Source of the DNA: Unio delphinus
Taxonomy: Eukaryota > Mollusca > Bivalvia > Unionida > Unionidae
Direction: 5' to 3'
Assembly (NCBI GenBank): GCA_029339505.1
Contig: JAQISU010000345.1
Coordinates: 188,501 to 252,500 of the forward strand
DNA: 64,000 nucleotides
Part shown: one piece after another, positions 56,418 through 64,000 of the stretch
Position numbering within the stretch: the first letter of the stretch is position 1
How the letters are laid out: the number at the start of each line of letters is the position of its first letter
Notes under the pieces: generated by a model
What the model was told of the DNA's origin: nothing
The model's database searches: none
The model's input: the letters and a program-made list of their open reading frames with translations, nothing else
Position numbers and translations under genes: made by a program

Positions 56418-57636
56418 TCAAAGATTTTCTACTGGTGCATCTACCACTCTCATTCTTCCACCAACACCTTCAAGTAGCGTTGATTTATCACTGAGAATGA
56501 CAGCAACCGCTCTATAATTAGCAATAGCACCACGAGTCACATTAGCTCTAAAGTGTATATCAACAACAGATTGTCTCATCAAATCGAGATGTTCCAGTGA
56601 GAAGTAATAGATCGGATACAGATTTTTAAAATCATATTGTGATATTTGCAAACCAGTATCGACATTTTGATCGCGTGCCATAAATGACAACAGACGATGA
56701 TAAACTCGTGCAATATGATTTTCGGTGTAATTAAGTTGTATATCCTTGGATGGTTCCTGCTGGCCGTTTATTCTCAGTGAGACGTCTTTCACACCTAACT
56801 GATCAAATATCATATGGCTGGAGAGTTGATTGCCAACTCGTGTGTTATCCTGTAACGCAATAAATATATGACGTGGCGCAGCAACACCTTGTTTTGATGC
56901 TAGATTCCACGTGAATAACCCGTTGATATTTGATTGTTTAACATCTGTACTCACGGTTAGCCAACTCAACAACGACTTTCCTCATTGGTCCATAAATGAT
57001 AGTAATCGTTCTTCTGCGGTGATTGCTGGAGTCAACACTGGCATCCACAATGATATTTTTGTTAAATTGACTTTACCGGCATCAGCATTGGGATTTGCAG
57101 CATCTGCTAAAATCCTCCAGATTGCGTCATTATCATCACTCTTTCGTACAAGCGATACTGTATGCTTCACCCCGTAGATAACTTTTCTGACGTTTCTACA
57201 GAATCCAAATATGTGATGCAGTGGAATCGCGCATGAAAATGATTTACGCGCTCCTTGCAACATTGAAATACGTGTTGCGGCTCCTAGATTGAAATTAACG
57301 TCGTTGTTTATAATCATATTCTCGACATCAGCATCACTATTATCACGTTTTTTTGGTCGTCCTACAACAAATGGATTTCCTCCAGCGGTATTCTTACCAT
57401 CTTTTGCAAACATCATAGAGGGTCCTGCTGATCTTGTATAATCATCAGAATATCTCGCTAACCCGATTATTGTTGTAGCCACATCAACATCGCGATCTAT
57501 GGACTCAATTTCTTTTCCATCAATGAGATATCTAGCACTCTCAAATAACGCCATAATACCATTATTGACAAAACCGACTTGAGTACCATCTGGATACGGT
57601 GCTAGTACAGCAGGAGTATTATCAGCTGTTACAAGT
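56418..57636 (-). pseudogene. Putative major capsid protein, D3, truncated with one TGA
   Basis: Matches copy A residues from about 70 to the end. The 5' ~70 codons are lost at module D2 (57637). A single TGA at 56979-56981 falls where copy A has glycine in FMDHGEKSMLSWL. The two remaining frames (56418-56972 and 56982-57636) are otherwise well kept (IPLHHIFGFCRNVRKVIYG, SLWMPVLTPAITAEER, YPIYYFSLEHLDL). Confidence 0.7.
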
Positions 57637-57803
57637 AGCAGCAGAGAGGGTGAATCATACAACATTTTTTGTTTTTATTTTTGATTATACCCCCTCCAAA
57701 TAACACTAGACCCTTCTAGCGAAAAAATGACAGTGAACATGGGATGTTGTATTCGCGAATCATAAATGTCGCAACGTCGTTGTCACTCACCCTCTCTGCT
57801 GCT
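57637..57803. repeat. Inverted-repeat module D2 (167 bp)
   Basis: Starts AGCAGCAGAGAGGGTGAATC and ends GTCACTCACCCTCTCTGCTGCT. The ends are paired for 17 bp. The right flank CTTTCAGTTGGGGTTAACC merges into the ATPase stop codon. It interrupts the D3 capsid gene. Confidence 0.85.
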
Positions 57804-57819
57804 GAACTTTCAGTTGGGG

Positions 57820-58485
57820 TTAACCGAATATTTGATCCAGTCCGATACGATATCGTGTCCTAGGGTCTGCTAAATTTATTGTCACAAATCCGTGTGGTTT
57901 TGACTGAGCGTGACTAAAGAAATTTCTAAATTGATTATGATTCATATCACCGCTGCACCAAGTCTGATGAATATTTCGTAGCGTATGAGTATCAACACCG
58001 TTAAATACACACAACACATTGCAATTATCTCTGATCACTTTTGGTATTTGTGTGTACCGTTGAGTGACATAGATCACATCAGTGTTTTTATGCCTGCCTC
58101 GGGAAAATATTCTAGCAGGATTTTTTTGATTATCTAACATGATATCATCGTATACCACTAAATTGTTAATACTTCCATCGATGTCTTCCACGGAAGGGGC
58201 TTCCTCTATATCAGTAATAAACTCAATAAAATCTTCATCGATTTGAAATTCTTTTGCTTTCTCGTTAAAATCCTTTAGCACTTCATAGCATCACTGATCG
58301 TCTACACTCGGGGCTATTAAATACAATTTGTTCCATTTCATCCATCTCGTTATCAAATTAAGTAGCAGTTGTGTCTTTCCGCTTCCAGATGGTCCGATTA
58401 TAATCATTCTAATTGAATTCGGCAAAATTTCATGATGTTTAATAGGTTCCCGTCGTCGGGTAGCTGAAAAATCAATTATATTCAT
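57820..58485 (-). CDS. Packaging ATPase, D2, one in-frame TGA
   Basis: About 221 codons from MNIIDFSATRRREPIKHHEI. Walker A GPSGSGKTQLL, Walker B NNLVVYDDIML, then DVIYVTQRYTQIPKVIRDN and end RTRYRIGLDQIFG, as in D1. The only defect is TGA near 58289, where D1 has CGA (Arg in VDDQRCYEVL). The stop TAA is part of GGTTAACC next to module D2. It diverges from the PLA2 gene with a 17-bp gap that contains TATATATAA. Confidence 0.8.
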
Positions 58486-58502
58486 GCCGTTATATATAAA
58501 TT
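58486..58502. promoter_or_regulatory. 17-bp divergent start region between ATPase and PLA2 genes
   Basis: The start codons face away from each other across a gap containing TATATATAAATT. The D1 copy has a 16-bp gap. Any shared promoter must lie inside the coding starts or be this AT tract (inference). Confidence 0.4.
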
Positions 58503-59031
58503 ATGGATCTATATTGTGTGAAGTGTAAAAAACGTACTGGCACAGATGACTTGACGACGATTATAACTAAAAATAACCGATCAGCGCTTTCTGGTAAATG
58601 CGTACAATGTAGTACAAAGAAATTTAGATTTGTTTCTAAACCCAAGGAACCCAAGGAACCTTTAAAAAAAACGAGGAGGTGATATCGCAGCCAAGCTAAC
58701 TAAACTCCCTGGAACCCCATGGGCAAAATACCCTGGAGAAAAGCACCTTCCAGGATATAGCTACTGTGGACCGGGAACAAGACTTGATATCAGACTCAAT
58801 GATCAAAATCAGCCCCGACCCGGTGAGGAACCAATAAACGCTATTGATAAGGCCTGTCACCTTCATGATGTATCTTATAAAAGCAGTAATCTGCAGCACA
58901 GGCATCTAGCAGATGTGAAATTAATTCATGCGTTAAATGCTATTTCTGATAAATCTTTCAAAGAAAAATTGGCTTCCTTTTTGATAAAATCGGCTATGAA
59001 AAGTAAATTGATGTTAGGTGCTGGTAATTAA
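58503..59031 (+). pseudogene. Zn-ribbon plus PLA2 protein, D2, frameshifted at an A-run
   Basis: The N-terminus has CVKCKKRTGT and CVQC ribbon pairs. The PLA2 domain has YCGPGTRLD and LHDVSYK. The two parts are out of frame at a run of eight A (near 58663-58671), where D1 has nine. Apart from this it is about as well preserved as D1. Confidence 0.82.
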
Positions 59032-59038
59032 TAACAAC

Positions 59039-59992
59039 ATGGAATCTATTTATTATTCCCCAAGAGGATACTGGAGAGGCAAGGCAGCAATTCATAAACT
59101 CGCTAGCGCTGCAAAAGTGAAAAAGGCCACTGCGGCTAATTGGTTATCCAAACAGGCCCTATGGCAAATTTATCTACCACCACCTAAACAAATTCAATTT
59201 TCGCATTTTGATGTGACCGGACCCAATGAAGTTCATCAGGCTGATCTATTATTTTTGACACATGATCGTGGTTACAAATACGCGCTAACCGTAGTTGATA
59301 TTGCAAGTCGATACAAAGAAGCAGAACCGTTAAAAACAAAATCAGCCACTGAAGTGGCTTCTGCATTTGAAAGGATTTATCGAAGGAGTCCTCTGCACTG
59401 GCCAAATCTATTACAAATTGATCCTGGCAAGGAATTTCAGGGTGCAGTGTTATCAATAATGAAAAATCATAAAGTCACTATCAGACGAGGACATACTGCG
59501 CTACATCGTGATCAGGCAATTGTAGAACGGTTTAATAAAACCCTTGCTGAGCGGTTATTTGGATATCAATACGCAAAAGAATTCATCCAAGAAAAAAGAT
59601 CCCGTGAATGGGTTAAAAGGTTACCAGCTGTGATTACTGCACTGAATAACGAGATTACTAGAACCATCAACATGAAACCTATCAATGCGATTAAAAAGAA
59701 GTCAATACCTGAAATGGAAATTCAAAAAGATTTTAGCGTTTCCCAACCAATTCTTGGTAGTAATGTCATTGTGAGGTACTTATACGAACCAGGAGAGCTT
59801 GAGGGTGGCACAAAAAGGGCTACTGATCCTATTTGGAGTGTTACTGCACACAAGATATCTAGTATAACACGATCTACGGGTAGACTTCCAATCTATAAAC
59901 TGGATTCAACTGCCCCTCAACGGGGTTTTACTAGACAACAATTACAAGTGATACCTGAGGATACTCAATTACCACCGCATGGGCTTAACTAG
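59039..59992 (+). CDS. Retroviral-type integrase, D2, intact
   Basis: 317 residues from MESIYYSPRGYWRG, 8 bp after the PLA2 stop. Catalytic Asp69 (HQADLLFL), Asp128 (LQIDPGKEF) and Glu163 (DQAIVERFNKT) lie in the rve core, with 34 residues between the last two, where retroviral integrases usually have 35. The C-terminus has NVIVRYLYEPGELEGG, TDPIWSVTAHK and a PIYKLDS domain. Close similarity to D1 and full preservation point to recent activity. Confidence 0.92.
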   Translation: MESIYYSPRGYWRGKAAIHKLASAAKVKKATAANWLSKQALWQIYLPPPKQIQFSHFDVTGPNEVHQADLLFLTHDRGYKYALTVVDIASRYKEAEPLKTKSATEVASAFERIYRRSPLHWPNLLQIDPGKEFQGAVLSIMKNHKVTIRRGHTALHRDQAIVERFNKTLAERLFGYQYAKEFIQEKRSREWVKRLPAVITALNNEITRTINMKPINAIKKKSIPEMEIQKDFSVSQPILGSNVIVRYLYEPGELEGGTKRATDPIWSVTAHKISSITRSTGRLPIYKLDSTAPQRGFTRQQLQVIPEDTQLPPHGLN

Positions 59993-62900
59993 CACCCTTG
60001 CGTCTATTGCACTCAAGACAAGTCAACATCACATTATTTCTGACATGACCGAGATTGTTATTTTTTCTGTCAACGGTGAATTGGCGAGGATCCTTATCCG
60101 AATACTGCCAACGCATTATACAATTGGAACTTGCGCAGTGATTATTCTGTTGCTGCTTTAACGCAATTATTAATTCAGCATCAATATCAAATTCTCGTTG
60201 TTTTTTTTTGTCTTGTTGTTTGTAACCGGAGAGTTTTTTATTAATGATGCTAACATCAATATCACTTATTGTTGTGTCATTATCATCGCCTGACTCTGTC
60301 AGGACAATTCTTCGAAGCTGATTTATTTTTCGTACTCTGGATACTGAAAGATAGACTAAATTCGACCATTCGATGTGATTATCTACCATCCAAACAATTG
60401 TATCCGATATAGTCAATCCCTGTGAAGAATGTATCGTCGCTGCGTATCCTAGCGTCCATGGGGATTTATTAGCACGCAATGCATCTTCAACGACATTGAT
60501 ATCAACCAGCACAATATCGTTTAATACGAGAATCTGCTTTTCACTTCCTGACTCTGTCAGGCCTGGAATATCAACTTCGATGTTCTGTTTTCGTGTATCC
60601 GATGGCCTATAACAGAGGGGCACTGGAAGTGTTGCAAATTTTTGTTTATGCAATTCAAATAACTTCATCTGAAGTGTGTCCCTGACTATTTTTCTACTTG
60701 CAATAATTAAATCATTTGGTCTCCACGCTTCCCAAAACTCATTCATGGGAGTTTCCGAAATTATTTCACGGGCTATTTCACACTGGATTTTATCCGGTTG
60801 TAATCTAATTAGTTTCTTAAATTCTTTTAATTCATTATCAAGTGATCTATGATCGGTATCAATTTCTTCATAATAGTCTACAAAACCCTTTAGCCATTCA
60901 TGGGGGGATGCACCGACAAATGGTGGTGGTTGGCCGTGATCACCGCACATAACGACTTTTGTATTCTTCAATAACAACCACTCAAGAAATATTTTTAAGA
61001 CATCTTCGGACACTGTGTCTATTTCATCCCAAATGATAATTTCAGGAATAAATTTTTCTCCCATGCGCTCAGGAGTCCATTTATCTCCCTTCCATCTAAA
61101 GAAACTATGATAAGTGCAAGCATTTACCCCTCTCTGTATCATTTCTCTTGCAAGTCTGTGAGTCGGTGTTAGCACAATCATGTTTGATTTGGAAACACGA
61201 AATAACTCAATTACCCGGGTTGTTTTCCCTGACCCACCACAACCGTTTAAATAAACTGTTTTATATCTACAGATTGGATCAGAAATCGGTGGTGCACTAG
61301 AAAATTCTGAACACTGATTGCTTTCTAAGTAATTATTTTCAATGGTAACATCTGCTGATGGAATATAATCATGAAGCATTTCCTTCTTAATTCTCCATGA
61401 CCCCCAATTCTCGTTGCCAGTAGCCTTAAAATCGGCCATTTTGCTATTTATGTAAAATGAGTCAGTAGCAACTCTAACTGCGGTGGTAGGAAATCTATTG
61501 ATCATTGAAAATAAATTAATAGAAGCATAACCAAGCATAGAAGCTCTCAAATGTGTGTACTGTAGATTGTATCCATCAGTGTAAGTAACAATTGTACCCA
61601 ATTTGGTTCCATCGGACATAAATGCGTCCTTACGATTGACATATAGGCCCCTATTCGTTAAATCCGTGATTACAAAATCGTATTCAGCATTGTCTATAAT
61701 CAATCGTGAAGAATATCTCGTATTATCATCTTTACCACCTTGGGTAAATTTACCGATTATTCTTCGTCCAAGGTCTTTTGCTTCATTGTTTCTGATTTCA
61801 TATAACTGTTGGGACCAATCCATGATTTGTTGTTCACTGAAATTTGGAAACAGTTTTCGCTCTTCGCTAATTATTTTTTCTAGATCAGGTTGTGGTAACC
61901 AGACTGATTTCTGTGCTCGATAGGATATAATTGCTTCACTGACAATTAATGATTTTAACATCTTACAATCAAGCATATACCGTAATAACACTATTGGCAT
62001 CCAGTGTTTTTCAGACATGTGTTTACCAATCCAAAGATAACTACACGGATGAAGTCCTTCAGCCATTTCAAATGATACTACACAAGCGAATCCGGTTAAA
62101 TCGAAATGTGGCAGTGGTCCATCAATAGCAACACGGGTCATTTCGTGTGTAGGGTGTCCAAATCGTTTGAAATATTTCTTACACTCTCCATACCCAAGAA
62201 AACTTCCTGGATAACATGCAATCATATCAACGGAAATAACGGTATCAGCGGTGTATTTTGTGTTCCATAATCCTCCATGGCTGTATTCAAGACAGGACAA
62301 TTTGACATCTGATAAGAACTCACTTCGTGTTGGTTTCCACGCGTTTTTCTTTCTAGCAAAATGTGCTGCAATGGATGGTACTGTAAAACAGTTTGCTAAT
62401 AATTGATCGTTGTCTTCCCCCAGAGAACTCTGGGGAGAAAACTCACTAGCTAGTTGTTTCATTTGATTATGCAGCTCTTCAGTACGGTATAATTCTCCGT
62501 TGGGCCTTACAAACTGATCAAATCTACATTCTTCGTCTGAATTACTATGAAATAGCCACACTGACACAGGATCGTTTTTACTCAAATGGTAAATAGCATC
62601 AAATAATTTCTTCTCTGAAAAAAACTCTTCGGTTTCAAACAGATATTTTACGGTTCTATCCCGTGGGAATATTGTTACTGCAGATGACCACGCGTGTGCG
62701 TTATGATCAATAATTTCAATGGGAGCTCCCTGTGATTTATATTTCGATTCGTATAATACTTCTCCGGTGATTGTCCTTACCGATATTGGAAATCTCAATG
62801 ATGTTTCTAATTTGGCTATATCTTGAATTGTTGCCCCATGCTGTTTCACTGTCAGTTCCCACTCGGTTATTTTTTTTCGTCTTAGATCAGTTAGTTTATT

Positions 62901-63458
62901 TCCCCGGGACGCATTTGTGAAGTGTTCTATTATTCGTGTTGCTACACAATTGAGCCCTGTCGAATATTTCATGGGTGCTAGTTTTGAAATATCAGGTTTT
63001 TCATTGAGCGGATATATCCCGTAAACAACTACTGTGACAGGATAAGATCTTTCGTAGTAGGGTTTATCAAGTCCAGTCAAAATTCCTGGTTTTGAATCCT
63101 GAGTCACAGTGACAGTTTTTTTGTCCTTAAGAATAGGCTCGTATTTGTCCCTAATGATCCATTTTCCATTATCACGGATAAGGAATTTTATTCGAAAAAA
63201 ATTTCTTTCTTCCCCAAGACGTGAGATTATCACTGCTGCTTTTTCATCATTCATGGTAGCGTCAACAACACCATCAATTCGAAATGTTGACCAACAATGA
63301 GCTGCCCCATCACGCTTGAATTCATTAAAACAGTCTCTGATTTTACTAATCAAGGTTCTATCAAGAATTTTATTCTTTGGTGTATCAGAAACTCTATCAA
63401 GATTGAATTGAACACTTTTCCAAGGCTTAATTTTCGATAATCTCTCGAACTCCTCCAT
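59985..63458 (-). CDS. Family B DNA polymerase fused to SF1 helicase and HNH-like domain, D2, intact
   Basis: 1157 residues. The N-terminal ~390 residues include no clear exonuclease motif that I can name. Polymerase motif A is VDMIACYPGSFLG (Asp411), a motif B-like segment is DLGRRIIGKFTQGG (562-575) and motif C is VATDSFYI (Asp666). An SF1 helicase follows: Walker A NGCGGSGKTT (738-747), LTPTHRLA (763-770), Walker B IIIWDEI (807-813), MCGDHGQPPPF (837-847), IHSSQGLTI (1009-1017) and VYLSVSRV (1035-1042). The last ~60 residues form a zinc HNH-like domain (VDRKNNNLGHVRNN, CLECNRRKG), with one Cys of the first pair changed to Ser (HCASSNC). It would replicate the element. It converges on the integrase with an 8-bp overlap. 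Confidence 0.92.
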   Translation of the reverse strand: MEEFERLSKIKPWKSVQFNLDRVSDTPKNKILDRTLISKIRDCFNEFKRDGAAHCWSTFRIDGVVDATMNDEKAAVIISRLGEERNFFRIKFLIRDNGKWIIRDKYEPILKDKKTVTVTQDSKPGILTGLDKPYYERSYPVTVVVYGIYPLNEKPDISKLAPMKYSTGLNCVATRIIEHFTNASRGNKLTDLRRKKITEWELTVKQHGATIQDIAKLETSLRFPISVRTITGEVLYESKYKSQGAPIEIIDHNAHAWSSAVTIFPRDRTVKYLFETEEFFSEKKLFDAIYHLSKNDPVSVWLFHSNSDEECRFDQFVRPNGELYRTEELHNQMKQLASEFSPQSSLGEDNDQLLANCFTVPSIAAHFARKKNAWKPTRSEFLSDVKLSCLEYSHGGLWNTKYTADTVISVDMIACYPGSFLGYGECKKYFKRFGHPTHEMTRVAIDGPLPHFDLTGFACVVSFEMAEGLHPCSYLWIGKHMSEKHWMPIVLLRYMLDCKMLKSLIVSEAIISYRAQKSVWLPQPDLEKIISEERKLFPNFSEQQIMDWSQQLYEIRNNEAKDLGRRIIGKFTQGGKDDNTRYSSRLIIDNAEYDFVITDLTNRGLYVNRKDAFMSDGTKLGTIVTYTDGYNLQYTHLRASMLGYASINLFSMINRFPTTAVRVATDSFYINSKMADFKATGNENWGSWRIKKEMLHDYIPSADVTIENNYLESNQCSEFSSAPPISDPICRYKTVYLNGCGGSGKTTRVIELFRVSKSNMIVLTPTHRLAREMIQRGVNACTYHSFFRWKGDKWTPERMGEKFIPEIIIWDEIDTVSEDVLKIFLEWLLLKNTKVVMCGDHGQPPPFVGASPHEWLKGFVDYYEEIDTDHRSLDNELKEFKKLIRLQPDKIQCEIAREIISETPMNEFWEAWRPNDLIIASRKIVRDTLQMKLFELHKQKFATLPVPLCYRPSDTRKQNIEVDIPGLTESGSEKQILVLNDIVLVDINVVEDALRANKSPWTLGYAATIHSSQGLTISDTIVWMVDNHIEWSNLVYLSVSRVRKINQLRRIVLTESGDDNDTTISDIDVSIINKKLSGYKQQDKKKQREFDIDAELIIALKQQQNNHCASSNCIMRWQYSDKDPRQFTVDRKNNNLGHVRNNVMLTCLECNRRKGAS

Positions 63459-63482
63459 ACTATAATTAAAACAAGCATTTAA
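63459..63482. promoter_or_regulatory. 24-bp divergent start region between polymerase and Cys-rich genes
   Basis: AT-rich ACTATAATTAAAACAAGC separates two divergent start codons. A compact bidirectional promoter is possible (inference). Confidence 0.35.
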
Positions 63483-63851
63483 ATGAAAGATTTAAGTATA
63501 ATGAATCATTGCAAATGGCTTATGATTGGATCAGTGACACCGTGTAACAAATCATGCAGAAATGAATTCTGTTGGTATCATATGCAAAGCTTTCGTCGTG
63601 GAAGCCTTGGTCCGTTACCCTGTATTCGATGTGGGGTTGGGGTCAGGGGAAAATCGCAATTATGTTTTAGGTGTGGCGGCAAGCGATACAGGGAACTAAA
63701 ACGCTATTATGACAATCGAATAAAAAATGGACAATCAATCAGAAATTATGAACCTGACACTGACAAAGTCAGCGACAAAATCATAAGATCCCCTCAAGAC
63801 TACATTGAAAGATTCTCCAGTGATGTTATTAATGACTTAGACAAACAATAG
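63483..63851 (+). CDS. Cys-rich zinc-binding protein, unknown
   Basis: 122 residues, or 116 from the second Met (MNHCKWLM). Cys/His clusters are HCKWLM, PCNKSC, EFCWYH, PCIRCG and LCFRCGGKRY, then a basic helix and an acidic tail (NYEPDTDKVSDK). A treble-clef or ribbon type DNA-binding protein is likely. Divergent from the polymerase gene by 24 bp, it may be an early regulator (inference). No homologue is seen in the other copies. Confidence 0.65.
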   Translation: MKDLSIMNHCKWLMIGSVTPCNKSCRNEFCWYHMQSFRRGSLGPLPCIRCGVGVRGKSQLCFRCGGKRYRELKRYYDNRIKNGQSIRNYEPDTDKVSDKIIRSPQDYIERFSSDVINDLDKQ

Positions 63852-63865
63852 TTAGTATACAAATG

Positions 63866-64000
63866 AACCAAGGGAGTTATCTCCCTTAGCGGCTGGGTAT
63901 TGTTTTATAAGAAAAGAAATATTTTCTTTGTTTTTTAGTGTTTAAGTCAAATATTCTGTCTCCTTTAAATACCGTGAAACACCATTAATAAGTAATTTAA
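63866..64000 (-). repeat. Flank repeat shared with 18930-19150 and 27745-27990
   Basis: Inverted relative to the other two copies. It shares GAGTTATCTCCCTTAG (itself a small palindrome AAGGGAG-TTAT-CTCCCTT) and TTTTTTAGTGTTTAAG, then TTTAAATACCGTG. It runs to the window end. Confidence 0.5.

Larger units (their letters stand above)
49248..63865. mobile_element. Virus-like element copy D: segments D1, D3 and D2
   Basis: Three abutting segments, each beginning with an inverted-repeat module followed by the ATPase 3' end. D1 (49248-52053) has ATPase, PLA2, integrase and the last part of the polymerase. D3 (52054-57636) has the last ATPase codons, then the structural block as far as the middle of the capsid gene. 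D2 (57637-63865) has ATPase, PLA2, integrase, complete polymerase-helicase and the Cys-rich gene. Several genes are intact and others differ from intact by one base, so this copy is young. Confidence 0.8.

Noticed and set aside
56979..56981. TGA as a recoded codon in the capsid gene
   Set aside because: Copy A has a normal glycine codon, the D3 gene is truncated anyway, and no selenocysteine or readthrough context was seen.
61603..61923. 106-codon plus-strand frame inside the polymerase gene
   Set aside because: Antisense to a conserved coding region and without recognisable domains.

Overview
The window reads as invertebrate genomic DNA that is AT-rich and repeat-dense. It contains spliced host exons, a tRNA-derived SINE, LINE and LTR retrotransposons, many minisatellites and several copies of a large virus-like mobile element. 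A marine mollusc, probably a bivalve, fits best (inference): there is a Roc-like GTPase exon, a Gmr1-type retrotransposon and recurring GGGAGATAACTC-type motifs. No species can be assigned from the sequence alone.

Layout. 1-1640: last two exons and 3' end of a host PPR-like gene. 1640-10460: non-coding DNA with minisatellites and a diverged dispersed repeat. 10462-16560: LTR fragment, LINE remnant, a 27-bp array and a decayed LTR retrotransposon whose integrase lies upstream of its reverse transcriptase. 16653-16912: a GTPase exon cut off by a fragment of the virus-like element. 19181-27153: element copy A, structural genes only. 28421-40498: copy B/C, a structural block head-to-head with a replication block, decayed. 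40499-42285: LINE (ORF1 plus start of ORF2) cut by the end of copy C. 42286-49247: host DNA with a SINE and minisatellites. 49248-63865: copy D, the best preserved, in three abutting segments (D1, D3, D2). 63866-64000: a sequence also found beside copies A and B.

The virus-like element resembles Polinton/Maverick and adintovirus-type dsDNA elements. Its replication and integration block has a 1157-residue family B DNA polymerase fused to an SF1 helicase and an HNH-like zinc domain, a retroviral-type integrase, a Zn-ribbon/phospholipase A2 protein, an A32/FtsK-like packaging ATPase and a small Cys-rich protein. Its structural block, all on one strand, has a putative major capsid protein, an adenain-like protease, an adenovirus pVI-like protein with an Ala-rich membrane-active segment, a fibre-like protein, a two-helix membrane protein, a vertex-like protein and two or three genes of unknown role. 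A plausible plan is replication by the polymerase-helicase, packaging by the ATPase, maturation by the protease, membrane breach by the PLA2 and pVI-like proteins, and chromosomal insertion by the integrase.

Every copy ends, or is interrupted, at a 167-668 bp module bounded by inverted AGCAGCAGAGAGGGTGA repeats. On three of the D boundaries the same packaging-ATPase 3' end lies just outside the module. These modules are either the element's own termini or a MITE tied to them, and they are the most unusual structural feature of the window.
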